Assembly (NCBI RefSeq): GCF_028289705.1
Contig: NZ_JANQOI010000081.1
Span: 1-58,727 of the forward strand
Length of the DNA stretch: 58,727 nt
DNA from: Pelagibius sp.
GTDB taxonomy: Bacteria; Pseudomonadota; Alphaproteobacteria; Kiloniellales; Kiloniellaceae
Direction of reading: 5' to 3'
Shown here in pieces: positions 17,822-26,558 of this stretch. The notes under the pieces are model-generated. The model did not search any database, was not told the DNA's origin, and was given only the letters and a program-made list of their open reading frames with translations. The position numbers were made by a program, and so were the translations under genes. Within the stretch, counting starts at the first letter, position 1, and each line of letters starts with the position of its first letter.

Positions 17822-18700
17822 ATGTCAAGCATTCCGGTGCTGAAGATACTGATGCGTGAAGCGATGACCCGAGTGCAAACACCGCGGGTCCCCGAGCCGG
17901 ATTTGGTTATGGATGATCCAGACAAGGTTGCAGCCTTCAGTAATGCCGGGCGCGTGGACGGCGTGATGGCGCCAGTCTATCTCTACCACTGTGCCCAGGT
18001 CTGCGAAGTCGCAAAGCCAGGCGACCTTGTCGTGGATCTCGGCTGTGGCCCGGCCAGCCAGTTGGCCCTGATCGCGCAGCTCAATCCCGATTGTGAATTT
18101 CTTGGAGTCGATTTCTCCGATGAAATGTTGAACCGTGCCAGGGAACATGTGGTTGCACAGGGCCTTTCGAACGTTCGCTTTCAAAAGGCGGATATGACAC
18201 AGCTCGATTTCTTAGCGGATGCGAGCGTCGATGCTTTGTTCTCAACGTGCGCCTTCCATCACCTTCACGACCGCGACGCCTTCAACAGAACCTTCGCCGA
18301 AACCGCCAGAGTACTGCGCCCGGAGGGCGGCCTCTATCTTGTGGATTTCGGTCGGCCCAAATCAGAGGAGACGATACGCTGTTTCGCTTATCAACATGCA
18401 GACCGTGAGCCTGAACTCTTCACGCTCGACTACCTTTACTCCTTGAAGGCTGCTTTCACTGCCGACGATTTCAAGGAGGCAACAGAGACTTATCTCGAAC
18501 GTCGTGCCCGTGTTTTCACGACCTTCCTCGTACCGTTTCTGGTCGCGGCAAAGAGTCCGCCGCGCAACGCCGTCAGCCCGGCGGTCTGGGAACGACTCAA
18601 CGAAATGCGTCACCAATTACCGAAGCATCAGCAGGTCGACCTTAAAGATCTGGTGTCTTGGTTCAGTATGGGCGGTCTGAAGAGCCAGGTATTCGGGTGA
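17822..18700 (+). CDS. Class I SAM-dependent methyltransferase
   Basis: A 292-residue methyltransferase with the Rossmann-type SAM fold. LVVDLGCGPASQLALIA (residues 69-85) is motif I, FLGVDFSDEMLNRAREH is motif II, and VDALFSTCAFHHLHDRDAFN with RVLRPEGGLYLVDFGRP are motifs IV-VI of UbiE-like enzymes. The substrate is unknown; the C-terminal 100 residues are helical and not family-typical. The ATG at 17822 has AGGTG six bases upstream. GC content and codon use are visibly lower than in hpnN, and the gene follows a tRNA, which suggests acquisition by transfer. The 259-bp stretch between the tRNA and this gene holds no recognisable gene. Confidence 0.82.
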   Translation: MSSIPVLKILMREAMTRVQTPRVPEPDLVMDDPDKVAAFSNAGRVDGVMAPVYLYHCAQVCEVAKPGDLVVDLGCGPASQLALIAQLNPDCEFLGVDFSDEMLNRAREHVVAQGLSNVRFQKADMTQLDFLADASVDALFSTCAFHHLHDRDAFNRTFAETARVLRPEGGLYLVDFGRPKSEETIRCFAYQHADREPELFTLDYLYSLKAAFTADDFKEATETYLERRARVFTTFLVPFLVAAKSPPRNAVSPAVWERLNEMRHQLPKHQQVDLKDLVSWFSMGGLKSQVFG

Positions 18701-18770
18701 CGCAGTTAGGGCAAGTCTGTTTGGTGAATTCCTGGATGCTGGGCGCCTGGCGCAATCGGCGAGTGTTGAA

Positions 18771-19778
18771 GTGAGGCGCCGTGCCCTGAGGACGGCCTTT
18801 GTGTTAGCGGGCATCTATGCGGGCCCAACACTCGTCTATGCGCTTGCTATCTCCATTCTTCAATTCTCAGTCTCTTGCGAGGGTGAGATCTATTCGTTCT
18901 ACATTGACGAGATATCGCGCCTTATCAGTGACGGTGAGCGACTTAGTTCCGGGGAGTATGGCGGGTTCTACTTTTCCGCAACGTTGGTTTTCATATATGT
19001 GGCCTGCATTCTTGGGTTTTTGTATTCGCTGATCGCGATAAGCAAAGAGCTTCAGGGACAAGATTTCTACATTTTTTGTTCGGTTGCGTGCATGTTCTCG
19101 GGGATTGGGATGGCGGCGCTTGTTCTTTTACCGAACATAGTGACCCTTTGTGTCGTGGAGCTTTACTTTCGCACACCTCTGAACCTCATTGGAGAGCTGC
19201 AAGATCTTGCATTGGGTGGTCGACAGTTATTCAAGGATACTTTCCTTGTTTGGGCATTCCTGGTTGGAGTCTTTATCTCAAACCTTGCTTGGTGGTTTGT
19301 CGCAGCGGCTGGCGCGGTCGCGCTCCTTTCCAAAAGAGATGATGATGCGCAAGAGGACGCTTACGACCTCGCCATTCGGCTAGCGCGCGTCCGCCAGATC
19401 ATGTACGCAGCCGCGCTTGTACTCATATCAAACACCTTCTGCATTAGCGCATGGCTCAGATGGCCATCCTCCTATGTCCATGATGAGGTGCTCGCGCTGC
19501 AGCTTTCCGGGTTTGGCGCGACACTTTCGTTTTACTACGGAACGACAATGACCGTCATACTTGGCGTGGTCTTCCTGCCGGTGCTGTACATTCTTGGTGA
19601 ACGGTCATTCGCTGTTGCGCGCAGGCAAGACTCGCTGAAGACCTTTGCAGCGCAATCCGATTGGCTCGAAGCCCAAGGGCTTTCAATCGATTTTCAGGCG
19701 AGACTAAGGGATCTCGCAACAATTCTTGCTCCTATGCTTGCCGGTTCCTTGACCGATGTGGTCGATACACTAACGTAA
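18771..19778 (+). CDS. Integral membrane protein of unknown function
   Basis: A 335-residue protein with about six hydrophobic helices, including FVLAGIYAGPTLVYALAISI, FIYVACILGFLYSLIAI, FIFCSVACMFSGIGMAALVL, VWAFLVGVFISNLAWWFVAA and MTVILGVVFLPVLYILGE. A cytoplasmic loop (KRDDDAQEDAYDLAIRLARV) and a C-terminal soluble tail of about 60 residues follow. No family was recognised. It starts with GTG at 18771, and no strong SD is visible. GC is low relative to the window. With the methyltransferase 70 bp upstream on the same strand it may form a two-gene acquired unit. The stop codon lies in a 17-bp tandem duplication. Confidence 0.65.
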   Translation: MRRRALRTAFVLAGIYAGPTLVYALAISILQFSVSCEGEIYSFYIDEISRLISDGERLSSGEYGGFYFSATLVFIYVACILGFLYSLIAISKELQGQDFYIFCSVACMFSGIGMAALVLLPNIVTLCVVELYFRTPLNLIGELQDLALGGRQLFKDTFLVWAFLVGVFISNLAWWFVAAAGAVALLSKRDDDAQEDAYDLAIRLARVRQIMYAAALVLISNTFCISAWLRWPSSYVHDEVLALQLSGFGATLSFYYGTTMTVILGVVFLPVLYILGERSFAVARRQDSLKTFAAQSDWLEAQGLSIDFQARLRDLATILAPMLAGSLTDVVDTLT

Positions 19779-19797
19779 GAGATACACTGACGTAAGA
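19764..19797. repeat. 17-bp tandem duplication across a stop codon
   Basis: GATACACTAACGTAAGA is followed directly by GATACACTGACGTAAGA, identical but for one base. The first unit contains the last codons and TAA stop of the membrane-protein gene. The second is a non-coding copy. It looks like a local replication-slippage duplication. Confidence 0.8.
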
Positions 19798-19949
19798 GAC
19801 GTCAATCTTGGAAGAGGTGGCATCCACCTCGATCTACGAAGCCACTTCCCTGCCGGCGCAAATGGTCTATTCAAGCACAGGTTCAGATCGTGTTCGACGT
19901 CATTTAAGGTGTGCCGAAGCTGACAGATGCTTCTTCTTGCGTCGAGCCC

Positions 19950-20660
19950 TCAAATACGACGCAGCGGCAGCTTCACCGGCTCCCAGGGGCTCGCCAGCTT
20001 CTCCTGAAGGAAATCCGTAGTCCGGTTCCAGGCCAGCGCCGCGGCGGCGGGGTCGAAGTGGTCGGGGCGGTCGGTCTCGAAGAAGGAGTGGCCTACGTGG
20101 TCGTAGACTTCGAAGGAGACCTCGCAGCCGCCGTCCTGGAGCACCGCTTCCAGGCTATCGATCTCCTCCCTGGCGACGGTGGGGTCCTCCTTGCCGAAAT
20201 GGCCGAGGAAGGCGGCCTGGCTGCGCCGGTAGGCGCCTTGCTGCAGGCCGTAGAACAGCACCGCCGCGGAAATGTCCTCGGGCATGGCCTCAGCCAGGGC
20301 CAGCGCCCAGCGGCAGCCGCGGGAAACCGCGAGGGTGCCGATCGGCGCCGGCTCGGTGGCGGGATGCGTCCGCAGGTGTTTGGCGGCGGCCACCAGCAGG
20401 CGGCTTGTGGCCTCTTCGTCGAGGGCGTCGTGGAGCCGCTTGGCCTCGGCCGGCGTGCGCGCCGTGGCACCGTCGAAGTAGTCCGGCGCCAGGGCGACGA
20501 AGCCCTCGGAGGCAAGGCGTTCGCAGAGCTGCGAGAAGAACGGCGTGAAGCCCCACCAGGAGTGCATCACCAGCACGCCCGGCCCGCTGCCCGAATCCGG
20601 GACCGCCAGGTAGGCGCCGAGGCTCTGGTCCCCGGCCACGATGGTGACTGGGCCGTTCAT
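19950..20660 (-). CDS. Dienelactone hydrolase-family alpha/beta hydrolase
   Basis: A 236-residue cytoplasmic hydrolase of the DLH fold. GPGVLVMHSWWGFTPFFSQL is the oxyanion-loop region and VALAPDYFDG the conserved strand/loop. The nucleophile elbow reads AVSRGCRWAL, putting Ser113 where classical dienelactone hydrolase has Cys. Asp159 (GKEDP) and His191 (DHVGHSFFE) complete the triad. The Ser in place of Cys points to an esterase-type member rather than a true chlorocatechol-pathway enzyme, and no catechol genes lie nearby. It starts at ATG 20660. An array of 14-bp tandem repeats sits 26 bp upstream. Confidence 0.88.
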   Translation of the reverse strand: MNGPVTIVAGDQSLGAYLAVPDSGSGPGVLVMHSWWGFTPFFSQLCERLASEGFVALAPDYFDGATARTPAEAKRLHDALDEEATSRLLVAAAKHLRTHPATEPAPIGTLAVSRGCRWALALAEAMPEDISAAVLFYGLQQGAYRRSQAAFLGHFGKEDPTVAREEIDSLEAVLQDGGCEVSFEVYDHVGHSFFETDRPDHFDPAAAALAWNRTTDFLQEKLASPWEPVKLPLRRI

Positions 20661-20964
20661 GGTCTTGCTCAGCCGCGGGCTCCTTTAGGTTTCCGATGGC
20701 AGGTTTCCGATGGCAGGCTTCCGACAGGCGACCGGCAGATCGCCGGGGCCCCGCGCCCGCTCAGGGAGGAAAGCGGCGCGGCTGCGCCTGGCGAAGGTCC
20801 CCCTCAGGGAAAGGATGAACGCCGGACCTTAGCGAAGGATGAAGACGGCGGCACCTGCGGTTGCCTTCGAGCCGGGGCAATCTACCGTGCGTGTTCATCG
20901 CCGCGGATTTTCGTCATCGCGCGGATTTGAGGGAAATGCAGCGATCTTCGCCGCAGGCAGAGGC
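20661..20964. other. Intergenic stretch with no gene seen
   Basis: About 300 bp between the hydrolase start and the panB end, both on the minus strand. It holds the 14-bp tandem repeat at 20687-20728 and otherwise GC-rich sequence without a convincing gene, terminator or RNA. The hydrolase promoter is presumably here, near or within the repeat. Confidence 0.5.
20687..20728. repeat. 14-bp tandem repeat, three units
   Basis: AGGTTTCCGATGGC occurs twice in exact tandem (20687-20700, 20701-20714), followed by a third, degenerate unit AGGCTTCCGACAGG. The array lies 26 bp upstream of the hydrolase start, in its probable 5' untranslated or promoter region. It could affect expression by copy-number change. 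Confidence 0.8.
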
Positions 20965-21774
20965 TCAGACGTCTCCTTCGGCAGCCGGGAAGCGGCGGTC
21001 CCGCACCTCGCCGGCATAGGCGGCCACGGCCTCCTCGACCGCCGGGCCCAGATCGGCGAAGCGCTTGGCGAAGCCCGACGACCAGTCGCCGGCCAGACCC
21101 AGCAGCTCATCGGTGACCAGGATCTGCCCATCGCAAGCGGCGGAAGCGCCGATGCCGATAGTGGGGATCGGGATCTCGGCAGTGACCTGGCGGGCCACCG
21201 CCTCGCTGGTGCCCTCGACCACCACGGCGAAGGCCCCGGCCTCGGCAACCGCCTTAGCGTCTTCCAGGATCGCCGCGGCCCCGGCGGCGTCGCCGCCCTG
21301 GCTGACGAAACCGCCCAGGACATTGACCATCTGGGGCATCAGCCCGACGTGACCCAGCACCGGGATGCCGCGGGCGGTGAGGAAGGCGATGGTCTCCGCC
21401 ATCTCGCGGCCGCCTTCCAGCTTGACGCCGGTGCAGCCGGTCTCGGCCATCACCCGGGCGGCGTTGCGAAAGGCCTGCTGCGGCGATTCCTGATAGCTGC
21501 CGAAGGGCAGGTCGACGATGACACAGGCACGGGCGGTGCCGCGCTGCACCGCCGCGCCGTGGACGATCATCTGCTCCAGGGTGACGCCGAGGGTGCTGGT
21601 CTGGCCATAGAGCAGGATGCCCAGGGAATCGCCCACCAGGATCAGGTCGACATGGGGGTCGAGCAGGCGGGCCATGGTGGCGCCATAGGCCGTGAGGCAG
21701 ACCAGCGGCGCGCCGCCCTTGCGGGCGCGGATGGTCTGCACGGTGATTGGATCGCTCTCGCCACTGGCGGTCAT
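20965..21774 (-). CDS. panB: 3-methyl-2-oxobutanoate hydroxymethyltransferase (ketopantoate hydroxymethyltransferase)
   Basis: First enzyme of pantothenate synthesis: it transfers a hydroxymethyl group from methylene-THF to 2-ketoisovalerate. The TIM-barrel motifs are intact. [20 protein letters not shown] leads to [20 protein letters not shown] with the Mg-binding Asp. [30 protein letters not shown] and [11 protein letters not shown] follow. [14 protein letters not shown] carries the conserved catalytic Glu, and [18 protein letters not shown] closes the barrel. The ATG at 21774 has GGGGGAG eight bases upstream; the frame stays open further upstream but without homology. Length is 269 aa. panC is not adjacent. 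Confidence 0.96.
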   Translation of the reverse strand: MTASGESDPITVQTIRARKGGAPLVCLTAYGATMARLLDPHVDLILVGDSLGILLYGQTSTLGVTLEQMIVHGAAVQRGTARACVIVDLPFGSYQESPQQAFRNAARVMAETGCTGVKLEGGREMAETIAFLTARGIPVLGHVGLMPQMVNVLGGFVSQGGDAAGAAAILEDAKAVAEAGAFAVVVEGTSEAVARQVTAEIPIPTIGIGASAACDGQILVTDELLGLAGDWSSGFAKRFADLGPAVEEAVAAYAGEVRDRRFPAAEGDV

Positions 21775-21940
21775 GGTCTCGCTCCCCCGGTTTCGTGCTC
21801 TCGTTCGGGCAGCATCACGGCTCGGCGGCCATCGATCAACGGCAATCGCAAGGCTGGCCGGCTCCGGCGGGGCGATCACGACAGCGGCATTCCGTTTCCA
21901 GGGGGCCCGCGCTAGCATCACCGCAAATCGGGGGAAGCCT

Positions 21941-22609
21941 ATGCCGGACACTTCAAAGAGCGATGCCGATCTGACCGCGCGGCTGCAAGCCTGCTACACC
22001 GGCGTGGTGCACGACGTGATGCGCGAGCTCGGCCTCAGGAATTTCGTGCTGCCCGCCACCATCCGTCCGCTGATCCCGGACAAGCACCTGGCTGGGCCGG
22101 TCTTCACCCTCTCCGGCCGTATCGAGCCCACCGCCGATCCCCACGAGACCCTGCTGCAGTGGACCGGGTTTCTCGGCAAGGCACCGCCCGGCAGCGTCGT
22201 GGTCTGCCAGCCCAACGATTCCACCATCGCCCACATGGGCGAGCTTTCGGCCGAGACCCTGCAGCGCCGCGGCGTGCGGGGCTATCTCGTCGACGGCGGC
22301 TGCCGTGACGTGGAACGCGTCGTGAAGATCGGCTTTCCGGTGTTCTGCCGCTACGCCACGCCGCGGGACGTCGTCGGTCATTGGCTGCCCGACGGCATGG
22401 ACGTGCCGATCCGCATCGGCGAGACCGACATTCACCCCGGCGACTACCTGCTGGCCGACCGCGACGGCACCTGTGTCCTGCCCCAGGCTGGCGCCGAGGA
22501 GATCGTGACTGCCGCCGAGGCGACCATGCAGACCGAAAACAAGGTGCGCCGCGCCATCCTCGACGGCATGGACCCGCAGGAGGCCTATCTGAAGTACGGC
22601 AAGTTCTGA
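21941..22609 (+). CDS. RraA/HMG-aldolase-family protein
   Basis: A 222-residue member of the RraA-like fold, which includes 4-hydroxy-4-methyl-2-oxoglutarate/4-carboxy-4-hydroxy-2-oxoadipate aldolases and RNase E inhibitors. The conserved motif [19 protein letters not shown] contains the Arg-Asp pair used for substrate and metal binding in the aldolases. [19 protein letters not shown] and [16 protein letters not shown] are further family blocks. The C-terminal extension (AYLKYGKF) is usual for the aldolase-like subgroup. The ATG at 21941 has GGGGAAG upstream. It is divergent from panB and ends 25 bp from the convergent phnE. The exact reaction cannot be assigned. Confidence 0.85.
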   Translation: MPDTSKSDADLTARLQACYTGVVHDVMRELGLRNFVLPATIRPLIPDKHLAGPVFTLSGRIEPTADPHETLLQWTGFLGKAPPGSVVVCQPNDSTIAHMGELSAETLQRRGVRGYLVDGGCRDVERVVKIGFPVFCRYATPRDVVGHWLPDGMDVPIRIGETDIHPGDYLLADRDGTCVLPQAGAEEIVTAAEATMQTENKVRRAILDGMDPQEAYLKYGKF

Positions 22610-22634
22610 GACGAAGCGCAAAAGAACAGCCCCG

Positions 22635-23447
22635 TCAGATGATGGCGTGGCGGACCTTGGCGGAGACCCATTCGCTGACCGCTACGGTGGCCAGGATGAC
22701 CAGCAGGATCAGCGACACCTGTGTCCATGCAAGGCTGTTGATCGAGGAACTGAGCTGCAGGCCGATGCCGCCGGCGCCGACCAGGCCGAGGACCGTCGAT
22801 TCGCGGATGTTGATGTCCCAGCGGAAGACCGCGATGCCGGCGAAGGCGGGCAGGATCTGCGGCACGATGCCGTAAGCCAGGCGCTGCGTCCCGCTGGCCC
22901 CGGTTGCCGTGATCGCTTCCACCTGGGTCGGGTCGATCTCCTCGATGGCCTCGTAGAGCAGCTTGGCGCAGAAGCCGATGGAGCGCAGGCCGATGGCGAT
23001 GACGCCGGCGAAGACACCGGGGCCGATGATCGCCACCAGCATCAGCGCCCAGATCAGCGAATTGATCGAGCGCGAGGACACGATGATGAAGAGCGCCACC
23101 GAGCGCACCAGCGGATGCGGGCTGGTGTTGCTGGCCGCGCAGAAGGCGATGGGAAAGGCCAGCACCACGGCGATCAGGGTGCCCAGGGTCGCGATGTTGA
23201 TGGTATCCCAGACCGGCAGCCAGAGTTCCTCCATGTAGGACCACTTGGGCGGCACCATCCGCTCGGCCATATCGGCGGCCTGGGTGCCGGCATCGGCGAC
23301 GAAGAACCAGATCGTCTTCTCGGAAATCAGGTGCCAGGAATAGGCGACGATGGCGATGCCGACGAGCCAGGCCAGCCAGCGGCCCCACTGCTGCGGCGTG
23401 GTGCGGCGCTTCCAGACCGGACGGCCGTTCTGTTCGAGGACCGGCAT
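22635..23447 (-). CDS. phnE: Phosphonate/phosphite ABC transporter permease (distal copy)
   Basis: A 270-residue inner-membrane permease. There is a TM helix near residues 24-42, a periplasmic segment with KWSYMEELWLPVWDTINIAT, and a conserved permease core. The cytoplasmic EAA loop reads EEIDPTQVEAITATGASGTQ, followed by FRWDINIRESTVLGLVGAGG, the signature of PhnE permeases. It starts one base after the stop of the other permease gene, so the two are translationally coupled and probably form a heterodimeric channel. It is the last gene of the phnD-C-E-E operon. Confidence 0.93.
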   Translation of the reverse strand: MPVLEQNGRPVWKRRTTPQQWGRWLAWLVGIAIVAYSWHLISEKTIWFFVADAGTQAADMAERMVPPKWSYMEELWLPVWDTINIATLGTLIAVVLAFPIAFCAASNTSPHPLVRSVALFIIVSSRSINSLIWALMLVAIIGPGVFAGVIAIGLRSIGFCAKLLYEAIEEIDPTQVEAITATGASGTQRLAYGIVPQILPAFAGIAVFRWDINIRESTVLGLVGAGGIGLQLSSSINSLAWTQVSLILLVILATVAVSEWVSAKVRHAII

Positions 23448-23448
23448 G

Positions 23449-24258
23449 CTACTGCACCCAGCGCCTGAGATAGCCGGAGAGATACTCCAGCACCATGACG
23501 ATGCCGATGATGACCAGCAGGATGGCCGCGGCCGAGTCGAACTCGTAGCGGTCGAAAGCGGTCAGCAGGGTTGCGCCGATACCGCCGCCGCCGACGATCC
23601 CGACCACCGCGGACTCGCGGAAGTTGATGTCGAGGCGGTACATGGCAAGACCGATCATGCGCGGCATCACCTGGGGCTGGACCGCATAGTTGATCCACTG
23701 GAACCAGGAGGCGCCGGTGGCTCTTACCGCTTCCGCCTGACCGGGGTCCATGTTCTCGATGTCTTCGGCCAGGAGCTTTCCGTAGAAGCCGATGGTGGCG
23801 ATGGAAAGCGCCAGGAAACCGGCGAAGGGCCCGAAGCCGAACAGCTTCACGGCAAAGATCGCCAGGATCACCTCGGGAAAGGTGCGGGACACCGCAACGA
23901 TGCCGCGGCAGAGCAGATAGACCGGCAGCGGGGCGAGGTTGCGTGCGGCGCCCAGGCCGATCGGCACCGAAAGCGCGATGCCGGCGACGGTGGCGATCAC
24001 CGTCATCCAGATCGATTCGAGGATGCCGTCGAGGATGGAGTCCCAGCGGGTCACGAAGTCGGGCGGGAAAAAGGCGCCCAGGAAAGCGGCCCCGCGCGGC
24101 AGCCCTTCCATGACCCGCGCCCAGTTGACCTCCATGGTGCCCAGGGCCAGCGCCAGATAGACCGCGGCCCCCAGCCACAGCCCCCGCCGCAGCCAGGCCG
24201 AGGCGATCAGCGGCGGCTTCTTCCAGCTGCGCGGATAGGCCTGGCTGAGGTCGCTCAC
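23449..24258 (-). CDS. phnE: Phosphonate/phosphite ABC transporter permease (proximal copy)
   Basis: A 269-residue permease with the PhnE core. The TM segment after the start is [40 protein letters not shown] opens the conserved domain. The EAA loop is [20 protein letters not shown], and [20 protein letters not shown] follows. The start ATG overlaps the phnC stop by 4 bp, giving tight coupling. Two different permease genes instead of one duplicated product is a known variant of phosphonate and phosphite importers. Confidence 0.93.
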   Translation of the reverse strand: MSDLSQAYPRSWKKPPLIASAWLRRGLWLGAAVYLALALGTMEVNWARVMEGLPRGAAFLGAFFPPDFVTRWDSILDGILESIWMTVIATVAGIALSVPIGLGAARNLAPLPVYLLCRGIVAVSRTFPEVILAIFAVKLFGFGPFAGFLALSIATIGFYGKLLAEDIENMDPGQAEAVRATGASWFQWINYAVQPQVMPRMIGLAMYRLDINFRESAVVGIVGGGGIGATLLTAFDRYEFDSAAAILLVIIGIVMVLEYLSGYLRRWVQ

Positions 24259-25064
24259 ACTGCGGCTCCCGCTTCAGCGACCTCGTCTTCCTCTTCCTCT
24301 TCGACCGTCTCGATGGTGGCTTCCCAATCCTCCTCCCCGTAGATTCTGGTCAGCACCTCGCTGGTCAGGCCGTTGGGCGGGCCGTCGTAGACGATCTCGC
24401 CCAACTGCAGGCCGACGATGCGCTGGCCGAACATCTGGGCCAGCATCACGTCGTGGATGTTGATGATGGCGGCGAGCCCGCGCTCGGCGCAGAGCTCGCA
24501 GATCAGCCGCATGATTTGCCGCGAGGTCTTGGGGTCCAGGCTGGCCGTCGGCTCGTCGACCAGCAACAGGTCGGGGTTCTGAATGAGGGCGCGGGCGATG
24601 CCCACCCGCTGGCGCTGTCCGCCGGACAACTCGTCGGCCCGCTTGTCCGCCATGTGCATGAGGCCGACCCGGTCGAGCAGGCGAAAGGCCTCGGCCACGT
24701 CGTCGGGCGGGAACTTGCGGAACCAGCTGCGCCAGAAGCCGACGTATCCCAGGCGCCCGGACAGCACGTTCTCCATCACCGTCAGGCGTTCGACCAGGGC
24801 GTACTCCTGGAAGATCATGCCCATGCGCCGGCGCAGACGGCGCAGCTCGCCGGAGGAGACGGCGGCGACGTTGACGTCGCTCAGGTAAACCGCGCCGGAG
24901 GTCGGTTCCACCAGGCGGTTGATGCAGCGGATCAGCGTCGACTTGCCGGCCCCCGAAGGGCCGATCAGCGCCAGCACCTGGCCCTTGGGAACCTCAAGGT
25001 CGACGCCCTTCAGCGCGTGGTCGCCGGTTTTGTAGCGCTTTACGAGGCTTTCAAGACGCAGCAT
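24255..25064 (-). CDS. phnC: Phosphonate/phosphite ABC transporter ATP-binding protein
   Basis: The ATPase of the importer, 269 aa. Walker A is GPSGAGKST (residues 35-43), the Q-loop lies in [16 protein letters not shown], the signature is [16 protein letters not shown], and Walker B is [12 protein letters not shown]. The insertion [19 protein letters not shown] is specific to the PhnC family. The C-terminus ends in an unusual acidic tail ([15 protein letters not shown]). The ATG at 25064 gives the usual start [12 protein letters not shown]. It is separated from phnD by 71 bp containing a strong hairpin. Confidence 0.94.
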   Translation of the reverse strand: MLRLESLVKRYKTGDHALKGVDLEVPKGQVLALIGPSGAGKSTLIRCINRLVEPTSGAVYLSDVNVAAVSSGELRRLRRRMGMIFQEYALVERLTVMENVLSGRLGYVGFWRSWFRKFPPDDVAEAFRLLDRVGLMHMADKRADELSGGQRQRVGIARALIQNPDLLLVDEPTASLDPKTSRQIMRLICELCAERGLAAIINIHDVMLAQMFGQRIVGLQLGEIVYDGPPNGLTSEVLTRIYGEEDWEATIETVEEEEEDEVAEAGAAV

Positions 25065-25092
25065 TGCACTCTCGACCGGTCGCAAAGAAACA

Positions 25093-25120
25093 GGAAGCGG
25101 GCTCGCGTGAGCCCGCTTCC
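25093..25120 (-). promoter_or_regulatory. Hairpin between phnD and phnC (attenuator or mRNA-stability element)
   Basis: GGAAGCGGGCTC and GAGCCCGCTTCC form a perfect 12-bp stem around GCGT. It lies inside the operon, 15 bp after the phnD stop and 28 bp before the phnC start. No T-tract follows, so full termination is unlikely. Such hairpins after binding-protein genes usually protect the 5' transcript and give more binding protein than permease; that role is inferred here. Confidence 0.75.
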
Positions 25121-25135
25121 CAGATCGGTTTCAGT

Positions 25136-26098
25136 TCACTTGCAGTCGTAGGAAACGCCGTTGGCCGCATCGATCTTGCGGATCACGTCCCAGTCGGACT
25201 TGTGTTCGATCGAGATGAAGCGCGCTTCCTTCTTGAACTCGGCCTGCAGTGCGGAGCCCTCCCAGTCGAAGGTGAAGAAAGCCTCCTTGATCTTCGCCAC
25301 CACGACCGGGTGCAGGTTGTGGGCGTGGCCGTAGCCGGTGGTCGGGAAGGTCGCGGACCTGTAGACCGTGCGGTAGGCGTCGGCGGCCACCGCATCGCGG
25401 TCGATCATGCGCTTGAGCACCGAATTCGCCACGGCGGCGGCTTCATAGTCCTTGTTGGCGACGCCCAGGATCGAGTTGTCGTGCTTGCCGGAGAAGGTCG
25501 TGTCGAAGTCCTGCTCCGCCACCAGCCCGAACTCGCCCTTGAGGATCGCCGAGGGCGCCTTGAACCCGGAGTTGGAGGTCGGCGAGGTGAAGGCCAGCGT
25601 CTTTCCCTTCAGGTCGCTCGGCGACTGGATGGCGCTGTCGGAGGGGACGATGATCTCCATCTCATAGCCGAAAGAGCCGTCGGCCGAGGCCATCATCGCA
25701 AAGGGCACGAAGCCGGCGCAGGACACCGCGACCGGATTGCCGCCGGTGTTCACCCCGGCGACGTGCAGGCGGCCCGAGCGCATCGCTTCGTACTGCGCGG
25801 CATAGGACTGGACCGGGAAGAAGACGACCTTCCTGCCGGTGACCTCCGACATATGCTGGATAAAGCCGTCCCAGACCTTGGCATAGACCGCCGGATCCTC
25901 GACCGGCGTGTAGGAGAAAATGATCGTATCGGGGTCGACCCACTGGTCCGGGTCGGTGGGCAGGTCGGCGGTCAGGTTGAAATCGCGGTCACAATACCGA
26001 TCATCGAGTGTACCGCGGTGGCAGTCTTCAGCCGCCTGGGTCTGGGGCGCCATCGCCACAAGGCCCAGAACAAGAGCCAGTGAAACTACGAACCTCAT
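25136..26098 (-). CDS. phnD: Phosphonate/phosphite ABC transporter substrate-binding protein
   Basis: A 320-residue periplasmic binding protein. MRFVVSLALVLGLVAMAPQT is a cleavable signal peptide. The family blocks are PDTIIFSYTPVEDPAVYAKV, FPVQSYAAQYEAMRSGRLHV, AFTSPTSNSGFKAPSAIL and GKHDNSILGVANKDYEAAAV. The TSPTSNSG segment corresponds to the phosphonate/phosphite-binding Ser/Thr loop of PhnD-type proteins. The ligand (phosphonate, phosphite or other reduced P) cannot be fixed, and no C-P lyase or ptxD is nearby. The ATG at 26098 has GGGAGG upstream. A Pho-box-like site lies about 65 bp upstream. Confidence 0.92.
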   Translation of the reverse strand: MRFVVSLALVLGLVAMAPQTQAAEDCHRGTLDDRYCDRDFNLTADLPTDPDQWVDPDTIIFSYTPVEDPAVYAKVWDGFIQHMSEVTGRKVVFFPVQSYAAQYEAMRSGRLHVAGVNTGGNPVAVSCAGFVPFAMMASADGSFGYEMEIIVPSDSAIQSPSDLKGKTLAFTSPTSNSGFKAPSAILKGEFGLVAEQDFDTTFSGKHDNSILGVANKDYEAAAVANSVLKRMIDRDAVAADAYRTVYRSATFPTTGYGHAHNLHPVVVAKIKEAFFTFDWEGSALQAEFKKEARFISIEHKSDWDVIRKIDAANGVSYDCK

Positions 26099-26162
26099 GC
26101 TTACGTCCTCCCTTTGCGCGCCTTGCCAGAGCTTTGCCGCCGAACGGCGGGCTCTGCGTTTT

Positions 26163-26180
26163 GTTGCAAATTTATGACAT
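26163..26180 (-). promoter_or_regulatory. Pho-box-like PhoB site upstream of phnD
   Basis: Reading toward phnD the sequence is ATGTCATAAATTTGCAAC. It matches 14 of 18 positions of the Pho-box consensus CTGTCATAAATCTGTCAC, with a complete first TGTCA half-site and a degenerate second one. It ends 64 bp before the phnD ATG, the usual distance for PhoB activation of a promoter just downstream. This suggests induction of the importer by phosphate starvation. Confidence 0.65.
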
Positions 26181-26558
26181 CTAAGCTCTCAGATCGGCGC
26201 GGGCTCGCCAAGCAGAAACTGGCGGCCCGGGGTTCGGCCGAATGAGGATCTCGGCACGTGCAGTCGGCGGCGAATGGCACGGTATGAAGGCCTGCGGGAG
26301 TGATCGGTAACGGTGGATGGCGGCATTGCGGGTTTGTCGGGCGCGGCGGACGGATTGTCACCCTCGCTGCCGCAGCCCGTTCAGGTCCGCCGGGACCGCC
26401 GGCCGCAGCCGCCAGTCCGGCTCCGGCGGTCTCCTGCCCGAGGAGAAGGATGCGGGTTTGTCCATGGCATCTTTGTCGGTTTGCGCGAGGCCTTCACCCC
26501 TCCCATATAGACGGACGGCCCTTCAAGGCCGCAAGATGCAACGCGGGAGGACGCCGTC
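26181..26558. other. Intergenic stretch, no gene seen
   Basis: A 378-bp region between the phnD promoter and the divergent VOC gene. Short open frames exist, but none has an SD, coding bias or homology that I can see. The promoter of the VOC gene must lie at its right end; GGGAGG at 26545-26550 is that gene's ribosome-binding site. Confidence 0.5.

Noticed and set aside
17487-17822. A 111-codon frame starting inside the tRNA-Gln
   Set aside because: It overlaps the tRNA, has no SD and no recognisable motif. The tRNA is certain.
17488-20000. Search for a duplicated tRNA-Gln 3' end marking an island boundary
   Set aside because: No second copy of the CCTGCCGCCCCAG block was found downstream, and there is no integrase gene, so no att site is called.
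25064-26083. A 339-codon plus-strand frame opposite phnD
   Set aside because: phnD has a signal peptide and conserved family blocks; the opposite frame has no recognisable domain.
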